From contig JALGQZ010000007.1 of NCBI GenBank assembly GCA_023105745.1, positions 196,592-260,591 of the forward strand: a DNA stretch of 64,000 nt, in the 5' to 3' direction. Numbering within the stretch: position 1 is the stretch's first letter; every line of letters begins with the position of its first letter. The translations under genes and the position numbers were made by a program. The stretch is from Austropuccinia psidii (taxonomy: Eukaryota; Basidiomycota; Pucciniomycetes; Pucciniales; Sphaerophragmiaceae). Under the pieces are notes generated by a model, which was not told the origin of the DNA, did no database searches, and saw only the letters and a list, made by a program, of their open reading frames with translations. Below are positions 52,845-62,903 of the stretch, one piece after another.

Positions 52845-55044
52845 ATTTGTGTTTCTGTACCTCACAAAGTATTCCCTCTCTTTCTTGTTTCTTGTCCTCC
52901 TTTATTTAAGGACTTTCACAATTTTCTTTTGTTCTCCTTCTTCTGGAGCGAGAATTCAAGTGGTGGTTTATTTTGTTAGGAACTAATTCCTTATCACTTC
53001 ATCTGTAAGATTTTATTAGAATTACACAGAGATCTGGGTGTTTTTTCATTTATTCACCTGTTAGGTCCAATTGTACAGAACTAGGGCCATGTGGGGCTTT
53101 TATAATAAAAGATCCTGAAAAGGAATCTTTTTTTTCTCTGGTACTTAAGTTTTTTTAAAGCTTAGAGCTGATACTAATACTAAGTCTCCCATCTTAAAGT
53201 AAGGTGTTTATGACTTCTGTCCCATCCTTCTTTTCAATATTTGAAAGAATCTTGCATAAATCTATCTTCATGATCTCTTGCTTTATCAAGCATTATTTTA
53301 AAACTTCTATCTGCTGTTCTATTTCAACCAAGTCCTTTTTGAGGGTGTCATGTGGTAGTCTTGGATTACAACATTTTTCCAAAATTGCAGGCATTTTACC
53401 TTTTTATTCATTAATTGATGTCTTATATTCAAGCTCAAGAGCTGGTATTAGGGTACACCAATCATGGGTAAAACCATCAGATTCTTTAATTCTAGGCCAT
53501 AAAAAGAGAATCTTATGATCCTTTTTTCTAGATTTTGTATCATTCTTTCTGCTATTCCATAATTCTGAGGGTGATAGGCTGCTGAGAATAATAATTTTGC
53601 TCCAAACAGGTTATGGAGATTTTTCCATAGATATGAAGTGGATTTGGGGCATCCATCACTTATGATATTCTGTAATAAGCCTGTATGGCTGATAACTCTA
53701 TTCCATATCATTATGGCTGTGTCCATAGATGTTTCAAATTTATCACATGGAAAGAACTTTTTTTTGCTATACCTATCAACTAATACTAGGCATGCATTTA
53801 AAATTCTGTCTCCTCCTGGGGGCAGAGCTGTTACCCAATCCATATGGACTATTTCCAATGCATATTTTGCTTGTTGGATTTGAATCATCATTTCAAATTT
53901 CTTACCTGTGGCTCTGTTTGCTTCTTGAAATCTTTCACAAGTTCTCCAGTATCATGCAACATCTCTTCTCCAATTTGGAAACCAAGGGTAGGTTTTCACC
54001 CTTTCAAATGTCCTTTATTCTGAGGAATTTACAGAAACAACACTATAATGGAATTCATTTAGTGTGTTGTTTATTAAACCTCCATCTGTCAGGGTCTCAA
54101 AACATGTATGTTTGGTTCTATGATAAATAATTCCATCAAGGAGGTGTAATCTTCCTTCCTGAAAGGCTTTTTTCCATACTTCATCCATTTTGGAAGATAG
54201 TGATGAGTCTTTACAGTCTTTGATCAATAGTTGGCATAAAATATGAAAATTGCTATCCATATTATAGCTCTCTTTTACATGGTTAAATAATTCTGTGCCA
54301 ATATCTGTGACACATATTCTTTATGTATTATTTTCTTCCTGTGGTGCCCATGCTGGGTTTTCAGGTGTATTTTCTAGATTCCATCTACTAAGACCATCTA
54401 CATTTTCTAAATATTCACATATTTGTGGACTAAAGTCATATTTCCTCTATACTCTTGGATAGAATTCTTCCATCTCAGCATATTTCTATTTGGTGTCTTC
54501 ATTTTTAATAATAATTTTATAGCATTACAGTCTGTAATTACATAAAAGAGTGTTCCGTCAAATTAATAATGTAATTTTTTTAAAGCCCACACTAAGAAAA
54601 GGCATTACATTTGTATTTCTCCATACCTTGCTTCTGTTGGTTTAATTCTTCTTGAAATGAAGCAAATTGTCCCTTCAACAGCTTTATCATTGATAATTTG
54701 TGTTTGGTGCAGTGCTGTACCTGATCCTTCTTCAAAAGAATCAATTTACAGTTCAAAAGGCAATTTTCAATCTGGTGTTAACAGAAAAAGGGCATTTCTG
54801 AGGTATTTTTTCATTTCCTCATATTCTTTGACTATTTCTTCATTCATTTCATATACTGTCTGCTGTTCATAGAGTCTATACAGATATTTTGAAATTTTTG
54901 CAAAATCTTTTACATGTTGTCAGTAGTAGCCAGCAAATACTAATAACTATTTCATTGCTACTTAGAATTGGGGAATTGGTTCTGGTAGTACTTATGTGAA
55001 TTTATTCTTTTCTATGCCTCAACTTAGTCCACATACAACATTTC
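52845..55044 (-). pseudogene. pol of element D: chromodomain, integrase, RNase H and RT end
   Basis: From left to right (reverse of coding): a chromodomain-like remnant (52870-52980), the integrase C-terminus, and the integrase core open from 53891 to 53448 (VHMDWVTALPPGGDRILNAC with Asp 1, IISDGCPK with Asp 2, [14 protein letters not shown] with Glu). The zinc finger and linker (54260-54015, LLDGIIYHRTKHTCFETLT) follow, then a degraded RNase H (54600-54720) and the RT connection up to 55044. Element E interrupts it there. D joins its 3' tail at 38911-39123 across element C. Confidence 0.85.
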
Positions 55045-56512
55045 TGTCACAACCATGTGTAATACCCCCCAAGGGATGTTTGTGGAAATTATAGCCTGAC
55101 CTCATTTTATGGCCAATTGGCTCATATGGTGTTTTATGTCCTTTGGGCCACACCACTTTTCACTGGCCATATCCTGCATAATTGGCCCTTTTGGCCAATC
55201 CTTCACTTCACCAACCCTCAGGCCAATTCCTTTGTTTTGGGCCTGGGGGTCCATCTAGATTTCCAGGGGCCTCTGGCCCCTTGGGCCCACCCCTTTGATT
55301 ATGGGGTTTTTGGGCCATTTAGGCCCCCTACGGCCTCTACAGTCCGTGGGACCCTTAGGCCCCTTTCTGGCCTAAATAAAATGAGGCCAAAAGGAGCAAA
55401 GGGGGCCAACCACCTACCCTCAGAGCCAATTTTGGCCCCCAATCTCACCAGTCCCAGAAATGGCCAAAAGCACCCCAGGACCCAAATTTGCCATTTTCAA
55501 CCCCTGGCCTTTGGAAATCACCAGAAGCCACCAGCTCAAGCTCAGAAAGTTTGCCCTTCACCAATGTACTCCGTACCATGGATTACGGAATGGTGCATAT
55601 ATGGTATGATATACCATTATGCACCAATTTTGCTCAGCCATCCAATGGTTATGGTTTCAGGACCAAATTAAGTCCCAAAATCCATAGCCTATTTCAAAGG
55701 AAGTCTTTTCAGTCATTCAGTTTTGCAATCCCTGGTGGGTACCAGAAGACTATCTAAGGACCCCAACCACCTGGCCCTGCAGGGGTTGGGCTGTATTTTT
55801 TCTTTTCAGGATTATTCCAAGGGAAATTTCAAGAGGTTATCAAGCATCCAATAAGCTGTCAAGGCATCAACTACTTCTGTATTCCTTGGACAACTCAATT
55901 GGTCCATACAGGCTGTAATCAAGCAAGCTGTATGGCCTTGGCCCTTTTGGGCCAATTCATATTCTACTGTGGGAATTCCATCACACAGTTCAATTTTCAA
56001 GATGGCCAGATCTTTATTGACCCAAAACAGTTGATACAGCTGGGGATCAACCCTCCAGGATCAGTCTTCAACTTTTTCACATATACTGGCCACCTTTTCT
56101 TCCCTGGGGACTTTTTCCCCAGTTAATTAAAATATTGGGTTTATTTTTATCCTTATTTTCTTTTCATTTATTAAATTAAATACTGATAATCTTAAGTCAG
56201 TCATTTGCACCTTTTATTCTTTTCCTTTCAGTGGATATTGGTGGTCATATCCTTTACTAGTTCCATTGTTCTTTCTGGAAGGTTGAAACAGTGAATTGAG
56301 GATTCATTTGGTTGGCTCTTTGGCTTTTTGCTTTCTTTTTATCTTGGCCATTGGCTTCCTTTTCTTTTATCTTTGGCACACTTTTCTTTACTCTTATTCT
56401 TCCTTAACAAAATATATTCTTTTTTATTTCTTTATTATATTGGAGCCCTCCAGGTGAGCTCTTGATTCCTGAGTGCCAGGCCACTCTTGCTTCCATAAGA
56501 GCCCCTGTGACA
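55045..56512 (+). repeat. 5' LTR of element E (1,468 bp)
   Basis: It runs from TGTCACAACCATGTGTAATA to AAGAGCCCCTGTGACA, with 6-bp inverted ends TGTCAC/GTGACA. The first 450 bp is rich in GGCC (about 20 by eye between 55081 and 55520) and far more GC-rich than the rest of the window. A conserved inverted repeat TGGTGCATATATGGTA...TACCATTATGCACCA lies at 55591-55626 and overlaps a TATATGG-like promoter candidate. Several overlapping open frames here are composition artefacts. Confidence 0.92.
55591..55626. promoter_or_regulatory. Conserved inverted repeat in the E LTR, possible core promoter
   Basis: The 36-bp imperfect palindrome contains CATATATGG and is preserved in the 3' LTR at 63461-63496 despite divergence elsewhere. 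A similar CCGTACCATGG...TACGG dyad lies just upstream. It may be a promoter or protein-binding dyad. The function is inferred from conservation between LTRs only. Confidence 0.4.
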
Positions 56513-57204
56513 TTATATTGATTAACTCATAATTTATTTTCATTATGTTCATTCCTTCACTTCATCAAAATTATGACTCTTCAATGCTTATGAACTTTAT
56601 GATTTACCTTCACTTCTCAATTTTTCCTCATTCATTCTTCATTCTTGGAAATTGAAAGCTGACCCACTTTATTTTTGTTTTTTCTCTTTAAAATCTTATC
56701 TCATTCTTAATTCAGGCGTAATCTTAAAATTCATTTGATTTTCAAATTTCTCATCAAATTATTCAGACACATTCTTCACATCAAGATTAATATTCATTCG
56801 TTCTTCAAGAAATTTTGATTTTAAATAAGAACACACTTGATTTGATTTTACATAATTTATATTGACTTCAAGAAAATAGATTGACCTGAAGATTTCATTT
56901 TATTTTGCTGATTTTTCACATCAAGAATTTTGACATAAACTTTATTTTGCCTCAAGAATTCATTTGATTGATTGATTTATTTTTCAAGATTTTGATTTTG
57001 ATTGATTTTACATATTGATTAATTTACTTGAAGAATTATTTTTGATGTTTGATTGATTGATTTACCTAAAGAGTTCATTTTGATTGATTGATTTTTCTTC
57101 AAGACCTTGATTTTGACTTCAAGTTTTCCAGTTAATTTTCCTCAATCTTTTCACCTTCAAAATTTGATTTTATTGATTTATTTTAATTTTTCATTCCTGA
57201 AATC
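56513..57204 (+). other. 5' untranslated region of element E with TTGATTGATT-type repeats
   Basis: No TGG-type primer site follows the LTR: the sequence is TTATATTGATTAACTCATAA. From about 56830 to 57190 degenerate repeats of TTGATTGATTGATTT alternate with CTTCAAGAATT-like words. No coding sequence is seen. It may be a packaging or primer region. Confidence 0.6.
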
Positions 57205-58527
57205 ATGCCTATTCAACATTCACCTCCTGCAAGACAGACCAGAGCTCAAGCTGTTCTTGCTCCAACTCCAAGAGCTCTTCTTGATGGCATTCCATCAGTT
57301 CCTCAACTGAGGGCCCAATTAGACAGTGGACCCATTATGGAAGGAGAAGCACCATCCAGGAAGGAAGGAAGAGGGTCCAAAAGATCAAATTCCTTTTCAG
57401 GACTAGTTGGCAGATTTCCAGGACTTTCAAGGACCACTTTCAAGGGTCCTGGTGAAGATGGTGAAGAGGAGGAGGAGAATTCTGTGGAAGAGGAAGAGTC
57501 TGATGGTACTGAAGGTGCTCCTGCTCCAGTGGGGGCATCCCAAGGTACTTGAGGGCCAACTCTAGCCCAGTCTAATCAGCCTGTCTCTCATCAGTCTGAA
57601 CCATCCTTATTGGCCATCATGCAGCAAATGACTCAGATTATGGCCAATCTTCTGAATCATCAATACCACCAGCCTTCAAGACTCCATCTATGAAGGCAAA
57701 AGAATGCTTTTATGGGACTCAGCCCTTCAAAGTTGGAAGCTTTATTCAGTCTTTCCAGTAAGTGTTTCATAATTATCTGGCAAACTTCTCTCAAGACAGA
57801 AAGAAGGTCCTTTATGCCACCTCATTTCTCATTGTCAGGGCTGCAAAATTGATTGAGCCTTATCTTTCCAATCTCACCAATAAAAATCCAAATTATCTTC
57901 TCAATTATTGAAAATAATTCGAATACCAACTCTTCACCTTATTTGGAGACCCAAATGAAGTTAGAAAAGCTGAAGCAGAGTTGGATGCCTTGAGAATGAA
58001 AGAAGATGGGCATGTATCATTATACATTGCTTATTTCAGAAGTTTGGTCTCAAGAATTGGGGATTGGGGTGAAAGAGCTCTCATCCATCATTTCAGGAAG
58101 GGATTAGCATCCAGAAGTTTGGATCATTTGGCCTCGCATCCTTCAATAATTAATGTATGTGACCCTGGAGCTTGATACCAGGTATCATGAGAGGCAAAAA
58201 CAGAAGAATCCTGAAGCCTCAAAGTCAAATTCTTCTCATCCTCAAAATTCTTCAAGCTCAAGTCAAAAGAAGAGGGACAAGCCCCATTCTTCTTTGTTTA
58301 ATGAAGATTTCAAGTTTATTGAATCTGAAAAAGAAAGAAGAATAAAGGAGGTTCTATGTACCTATTGTGGTGGGAAGCATAGTCTTGAGTCCTGTTTCAA
58401 AAGACCTCAAAACAAGCATACCCAACCATCAGGCCAATTTCCCAGCCATGGAAAAGCCTTAGTGAAGATCATGTTGTGTTCAATGGTCTACACTGTTTTC
58501 CATCCAGAGCACAATTGTGCATTCTGA
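57205..58527 (+). pseudogene. gag of element E
   Basis: It starts at MPIQHSPPARQTRAQAVLAP with a Pro/Arg-rich N-terminus and a long acidic stretch (GEDGEEEEENSVEEEESDG). A TGA at 57550-57552 interrupts it, and the reading resumes as GPTLAQSNQPVSHQSEPSLL. The capsid domain (TQPFKVGSFIQSF, LYATSFLIVRAAKLIEPYL, FTLFGDPNEVRKAEAELDAL) has several stops around 57765 and 57908. Frame changes near 58160 lead to the nucleocapsid knuckle CTYCGGKHSLESC (CX2CX3HX4C, complete). It is a typical retrotransposon Gag, broken. Confidence 0.87.
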
Positions 58528-58533
58528 ATACTG

Positions 58534-59395
58534 GTGTCAAGAATTCTCTTAAATTCTTTGTTTTCTCTCATCTTTCTGATGTTTTTTTACAGTATTCTCA
58601 TTGATTCTGGTGCTACCAGCTCATTTATTGCAAAGCAGTTTGTTCACAAGTATTCTTTGACTATGTCAGAACTCCCAGAGAAGATTTCTCTTATCATTTT
58701 GGACTGTTCTGAGTCCCCTTCCTTATTTTTTGACTCACCATTACAAATATATGGTTGAGCTTCCTTCATTCCCAAGCTTTGAATGGTACTTTTTAGTCAA
58801 TGATACTCCCAAGGGAGAATACCTCATATTGGGTGTTGACTTTCTTAATCATTTTAATCCATCTATAAATTGGAGGCAAGGGCTGATCACCTTTAATGCT
58901 GATCATAAGGACTATTATGATCCTTCAAAATCTTTCAGTAATGACTTTTCTTCTGCCAAATCATGTGCAGCTCTGGTTGGTGATTCTAGAACACCATCAT
59001 TCCTATCTTCTGTCCATATTCCTTCCCTTAATTCCCAGATGTCACTACTGTCCTCTGGAGAGGAATGCTTCAAAGAGATACAAGATGTTGGAGAAGATAA
59101 TTCTGTATCTTCACTTCATCTCTTCTTTGAGAATATGGACCTTCCTCCTTCCTCTTATCATGACTCCCTGGAGGAGTTATGGGATGAAGAGCAAGAGCCA
59201 CAAGAAGTAGAAACAATTATGAAGGTTGTTCCTTCTGCTTATCACCAGTACTTGGATGTATTCTCCAAGGTGAAAGCAGAGAAGCTTCCCCCTCACCATG
59301 CCTGTGATCATCATATTGAGCTGGAGGGGTCTCTACCTCCAGTTGGAGTGATCTTCTCTTTATCAAACCAAGAGTCAGATACACTCAGGGCCTAA
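58534..59395 (+). pseudogene. Aspartic protease and pol N-terminal linker of element E
   Basis: The active-site motif LIDSGATSSFIAKQF lies near 58597-58641. A frame change at about 58735 leads to the second half (GEYLILGVDFLNHFNPSINW, a retropepsin C-terminal block), then a Ser-rich linker and the RT entry (PSAYHQYLDVFSKVKAEKLP). A TAA at 59393-59395 precedes SENLEKGFIRPSSS. Confidence 0.85.
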
Positions 59396-60200
59396 ATTTC
59401 AGAGAATTTAGAGAAAGGTTTCATCCGGCCAAGCTCCTCTTCAACAAGATCAGCTGTTCTTTTTGTCAAAAAGAAGGATGGTGGCCTCTGTTTGTGTGTT
59501 GATTACCACAAACTCAATGCTGTTACTAGGAAGAACAAGTATCCTGTTCCTCCTATGAATCAGCTTCTCACTGTTTTTAATGGTTCTTCTATCTTCTCCA
59601 AGATTTATTTGCATGGTGCATATAATCTGCTCAGAATCAAGGAAGGTGATGAACACTTGACAGCTTCTAGAACTAAATATGGCAGTAATGAGTATTTGGT
59701 TATGCCATTTGGACTTGCCAATTCTCCTGCCTCTTTTCAAAATCTTGTCAATGATATTTTCTATGATATTCTTGATATCTATGTTGTGGCTTATTTGGAT
59801 GACATTATGGTCTTTTCCAAGTCTGGGGAAGAACATTTCACTCATGTGTCCACTTCTCTTTCCATACTCAGAGCCAATAACCTTTTTTCTAAGGCCTCCA
59901 AGTGCCTATTTCATTTTTCTAGTGTAGAGTATTTAGGTTATATTGTTTCTTCTGAAGGCCAAAAGATGGACCAAGAAAAAGTCCAGAAAATTCTCAATTG
60001 GCAACCTCCCAGAAACCTCAAGGGTATTCAATCATTCCTTGGCTTTGCCAATTTCTACCACCATTTCATCAAGAATTATTCAAAGAAGATTAGTTCACCC
60101 ACCAGTTTCCTCAAGAAAGATTCCTGTTTTCCCCTCAATGAGGAAGCTCAAAGAGGCCTTCACCACAGCTCAAATCCATTCCCACTTCAATACTTCTCTA
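59396..60200 (+). pseudogene. Reverse transcriptase of element E, catalytic Asp replaced
   Basis: The domains are FVKKKDGGLCLCVDYHKLNA (fingers), IFSKIYLHGAYN (first palm motif, where family members have Asp in KIDLRGAYN; here Tyr and His), MPFGLANSPASFQNLVNDIF, AYLDDIMVFSKSGEEH (both Asp present) and LGFANFYHHFIKNYSKKI (thumb/connection). The long frame 59492-60220 loses register near 60140. With the first Asp lost, polymerisation is not expected. Confidence 0.9.
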
Positions 60201-60660
60201 CCCACCATTGTGGAGACTGATGCATCCAATTATGCCTTGGGTGTTGTACTGAGTCAGGTTTCTGACTCAGGAAAACATCTCATTGCATTTGATAGCCACA
60301 AGCTTATACCAACAGATCTCAACTATGAGATCAATCACAAGGAACTCCTTGGCATAGTCTGGGCTCTCAAGCGCTGAAGGGCTTTTCTTATTTCACTCTC
60401 TTCCCCTTTTGAAGTTCTCACCAATCACTCTTCCTTGCAATACTTCATGTCATCAAAAATTCTTACTTGCCGTCAAGCCTGCTGGGCTTAATTCCTTTCT
60501 GAATTTCATTTCTCTATCACTGACCGTCCTGGATGCCTTATCACGTTGGGATGACATTTATCCAGAGAGGGGGGAAGATTTCATAAGCAATAATCCAATG
60601 AATTTTCAGCAACTCATTAAGCAAGATGAAGTTCAACCCTCAAGATTTTTGCAGTCAAGG
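60140..60660 (+). pseudogene. RNase H of element E
   Basis: The reading lies in the frame of 59943-60377: VETDASNYALGVVLSQ (Asp), HKELLGIVWALKR (Glu), then a TGA where Trp is expected, and a degraded tail with SLTVLDALSRWDD (last Asp) reached after further shifts at 60480-60540. Confidence 0.82.
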
Positions 60661-61927
60661 TGGAATGTTTTTCAAATTTAATTGAATCAATCCAGAAGAA
60701 ATTATGGCAGGATTCTCAGTACAGAAGTATCCTTCAAGAATTGGGTAAAGGTAAATCTGTTCAAGATTATTCTCTTGATTCCTCTTCCCAACTTCTTCTA
60801 TTCAAAGATTGGGTGGTGGTCCCAAATGACCCCAAAATTCAACTCAGCATTCTTCAAAAGTGTCATTATTCTCCTCTAGCTGGACACCCTGCCCAAGAAA
60901 AGACTCTCAAGCTCATCAAGCAGGATTTCCACTGGTCCAGCATGACTCAATTTATCAAGGATTATGTATCATCCTGTCAACAGTGCTCAAGAAACAAAAA
61001 TACTTATCAAAAGAAGTTTGGACTCCTCAAACCTCTTCCAATTCCAAATGGTCCTTGGATTTGTCTTTCAATGGATTTCATCACTCAATTGACACTGTCC
61101 AATTCTTTTGACCCAACTGTTTTCATAGTGGACAGATTTTCAAAAATGGCATTTTTTATTCCAGCAATGTCTTCAATAACTTCACTGGATTTGGCCCATT
61201 TATTCATCAAGAATATTTTCTCAAAGAATGGACTGCCTTCAAGAATTGTTAGTGATATAGGTTCACTTCTTATTTCTTCCTTTTGGACCAATCTGTGTCA
61301 GCAGCTCAAGATTTCAAGAGATCTGTCAACTGCTTGCCATCCAGAAACTTATGGACACACAGAGAGGGTAAATCAGATACTAGAACAGTACCTTTGGATG
61401 TATGTCAGTTATAATCAAGATGATTGGAACACCTGGCTCCCTCTGGCTGAATTTTCCTACAATTATTCTGATCACTCTTCAACAAAACAATCACCATTTT
61501 TTACTTTTTATGGAAGAGATCCACAATTTGACTCAGCTCACATCACTCAAGATACTCCTTCTGGAAATTTATCAAAAAAATCCAATCAGTACAGCAAGAT
61601 GTCAAGAGAGAACTTGAAGTTTCCATAAACAGGTTTAAGAGGTATGCAGATAAAAGTAGAGCAATTACACCTGTTTTCAATCCTGGTGACATGGTATTGC
61701 TTTCTTCCAAGAACATCAAATCAACTAGACCCACCAAAAAACTATCTGAAAGATGGTTGGGTCCTTTTCCAACTTTGAAGAAAGTCAGTACTCATTCTTA
61801 CCACCTCAAGCTTCCATCCCAATGGAGATCCATACACCCAGTCTTCCATATTTCCCTCCTTGAACCAGTCAAGACATCAACAATCCCAAATAGGCATCAA
61901 GAGCCTCCTCCTCCAATTATCATTGAT
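60660..61927 (+). pseudogene. Integrase of element E
   Basis: The frame 60660-61628 is open over 322 codons. It contains the zinc finger (H in KCHYSPLAGHPAQ, then SCQQCSRNKN) and all three core acidic residues: LSMDFITQLTLSNSFD, IVSDIGSLLISSFW, and GHTERVNQILEQYL. Then ...YGRDPQFDSAHITQDTPSG, after which the frame shifts near 61570. The C-terminal domain (NPGDMVLLSSKNIKSTRPTK, WLGPFPTLKKVSTHSYHLKL, HPVFHISLLEPV) continues from about 61640. This is the best preserved integrase in the window. Confidence 0.9.
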
Positions 61928-62137
61928 TAAGAAGAGGAATGGGAAGTCTCTCAAACTCTGGATTCCAAGATCAAGAGAGAAAAACTATGGTACTTGGTGG
62001 AATGGAAAGGTTTCATTCAAGACCCAGAAAGATCCACTTGGGAACCAACCAAAAACCTCAAGAATCTCCCTGAACGTATCAAGTATTTCCATTATTGATA
62101 TTCTGAAAAGCCAGGACCCATTTCTTCAAGAGCTTGA
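61928..62137 (+). pseudogene. C-terminal chromodomain of element E
   Basis: After a TAA at 61928-61930 the frame reads EEEWEVSQTLDSKIKREKLW, YLVEWKGFIQ and STWEPTKNLKN, a textbook chromodomain with its three aromatic cage positions. It ends at TGA 62135-62137. In chromoviruses it binds methylated H3K9 and directs integration to heterochromatin, which fits the nested, repeat-rich setting. Confidence 0.85.
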
Positions 62138-62890
62138 TCATTTGTGGTGCTTTTTTGGGAGGAGAATTACCAAAAGTAAGTCCCACTCCTGGTATTCACC
62201 TTTAGAGGTATTCTACTCCTTTGTTGTAAGCATCACCTTGGCCACTCTGTGAGCACTCTGCAATTTTGGACACAGATCTTTGGCCTGGCTTTCAACATCA
62301 ATTACAAACTTTATGGCCATTCCCACTTGGGAAAATGGACCATTCATTATTCTTTTCACTTTCCAAGTTTCTTCTTTTCAAATTCATTCCTTCAGAAATT
62401 GTTTAATTTTATGGCACTGGCAGGAGTTGTAACTACCAAAAGTAAGTTCCTCTCCAGGGGTGCACTTCCCTGAGGGGTCTACAATCTTTCAAAAACATCA
62501 CCTTGGCCACTCTGTGAGCACCTGGCATAAAATCTTGTTTTCCAGGTCCTTGGCCAATTCAAATCAGCTGTCCACTTCCGTGATTAAGATTGGAATCCCC
62601 CTCAAGATTTCATTTCTCTTTATTTCTTTTTCTTATTTTCTTCTATGTTTCTTTATTTTTCTCTCTTTTTATATTCTTAATGCCAAAATTTTCACATGAA
62701 TTCAACCCTTCAAAGTTTAAAAAGCCAAATGTCAAAATAAGACCAAATCATCCTCACGTCATATGCCAGCCTCATACCAGTCTTAAAATATTCTTTCAAG
62801 ATGCAATACCTCTGGAATCCCTATGTCAAATCCTTCTCAACAGCCTAAAAAGGCTTTTACCTTGGCTTGGTGCTCAGGAGCTCACCATTC
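62138..62890 (+). repeat. 3' untranslated region of element E with a diverged tandem duplication
   Basis: Two units of about 265 bp share ACCAAAAGTAAGT (62169 and 62435) and a 26-bp exact block containing CACCTTGGCCACTCTGTGAG (62231-62256 and 62496-62521). The remainder is diverged. No gene is supported, and the short frames here are not protein-like. Confidence 0.7.
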
Positions 62891-62903
62891 AAGGTGGGGG
62901 TAC
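62891..62903 (+). other. Polypurine tract of element E
   Basis: AAGGTGGGGGTAC directly precedes the 3' LTR start TGTCACAACC at 62904. Confidence 0.75.

Larger units (their letters stand above)
26770..55044 (-). mobile_element. Chromovirus D (minus strand), host of nested elements B, C and E
   Basis: Pieces of one minus-strand element survive: LTR (26770-27221 and 37676-38910), the polypurine tract and 3' tail of pol (38911-39123), and more pol (52845-55044). B, C and E occupy the gaps. C lies between D segments that join within the end of pol with a 5-bp duplication (ATTTG). The part of D upstream of RNase H/RT would lie right of E, beyond the window. D is the oldest and most degenerate copy here. 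Confidence 0.8.

Noticed and set aside
55117..55757. Overlapping open frames in the 5' LTR of E, repeated at 62867-63804
   Set aside because: They arise from GC-rich, GGCC-dense LTR sequence. The same region is open in several frames and both strands, with no domain.
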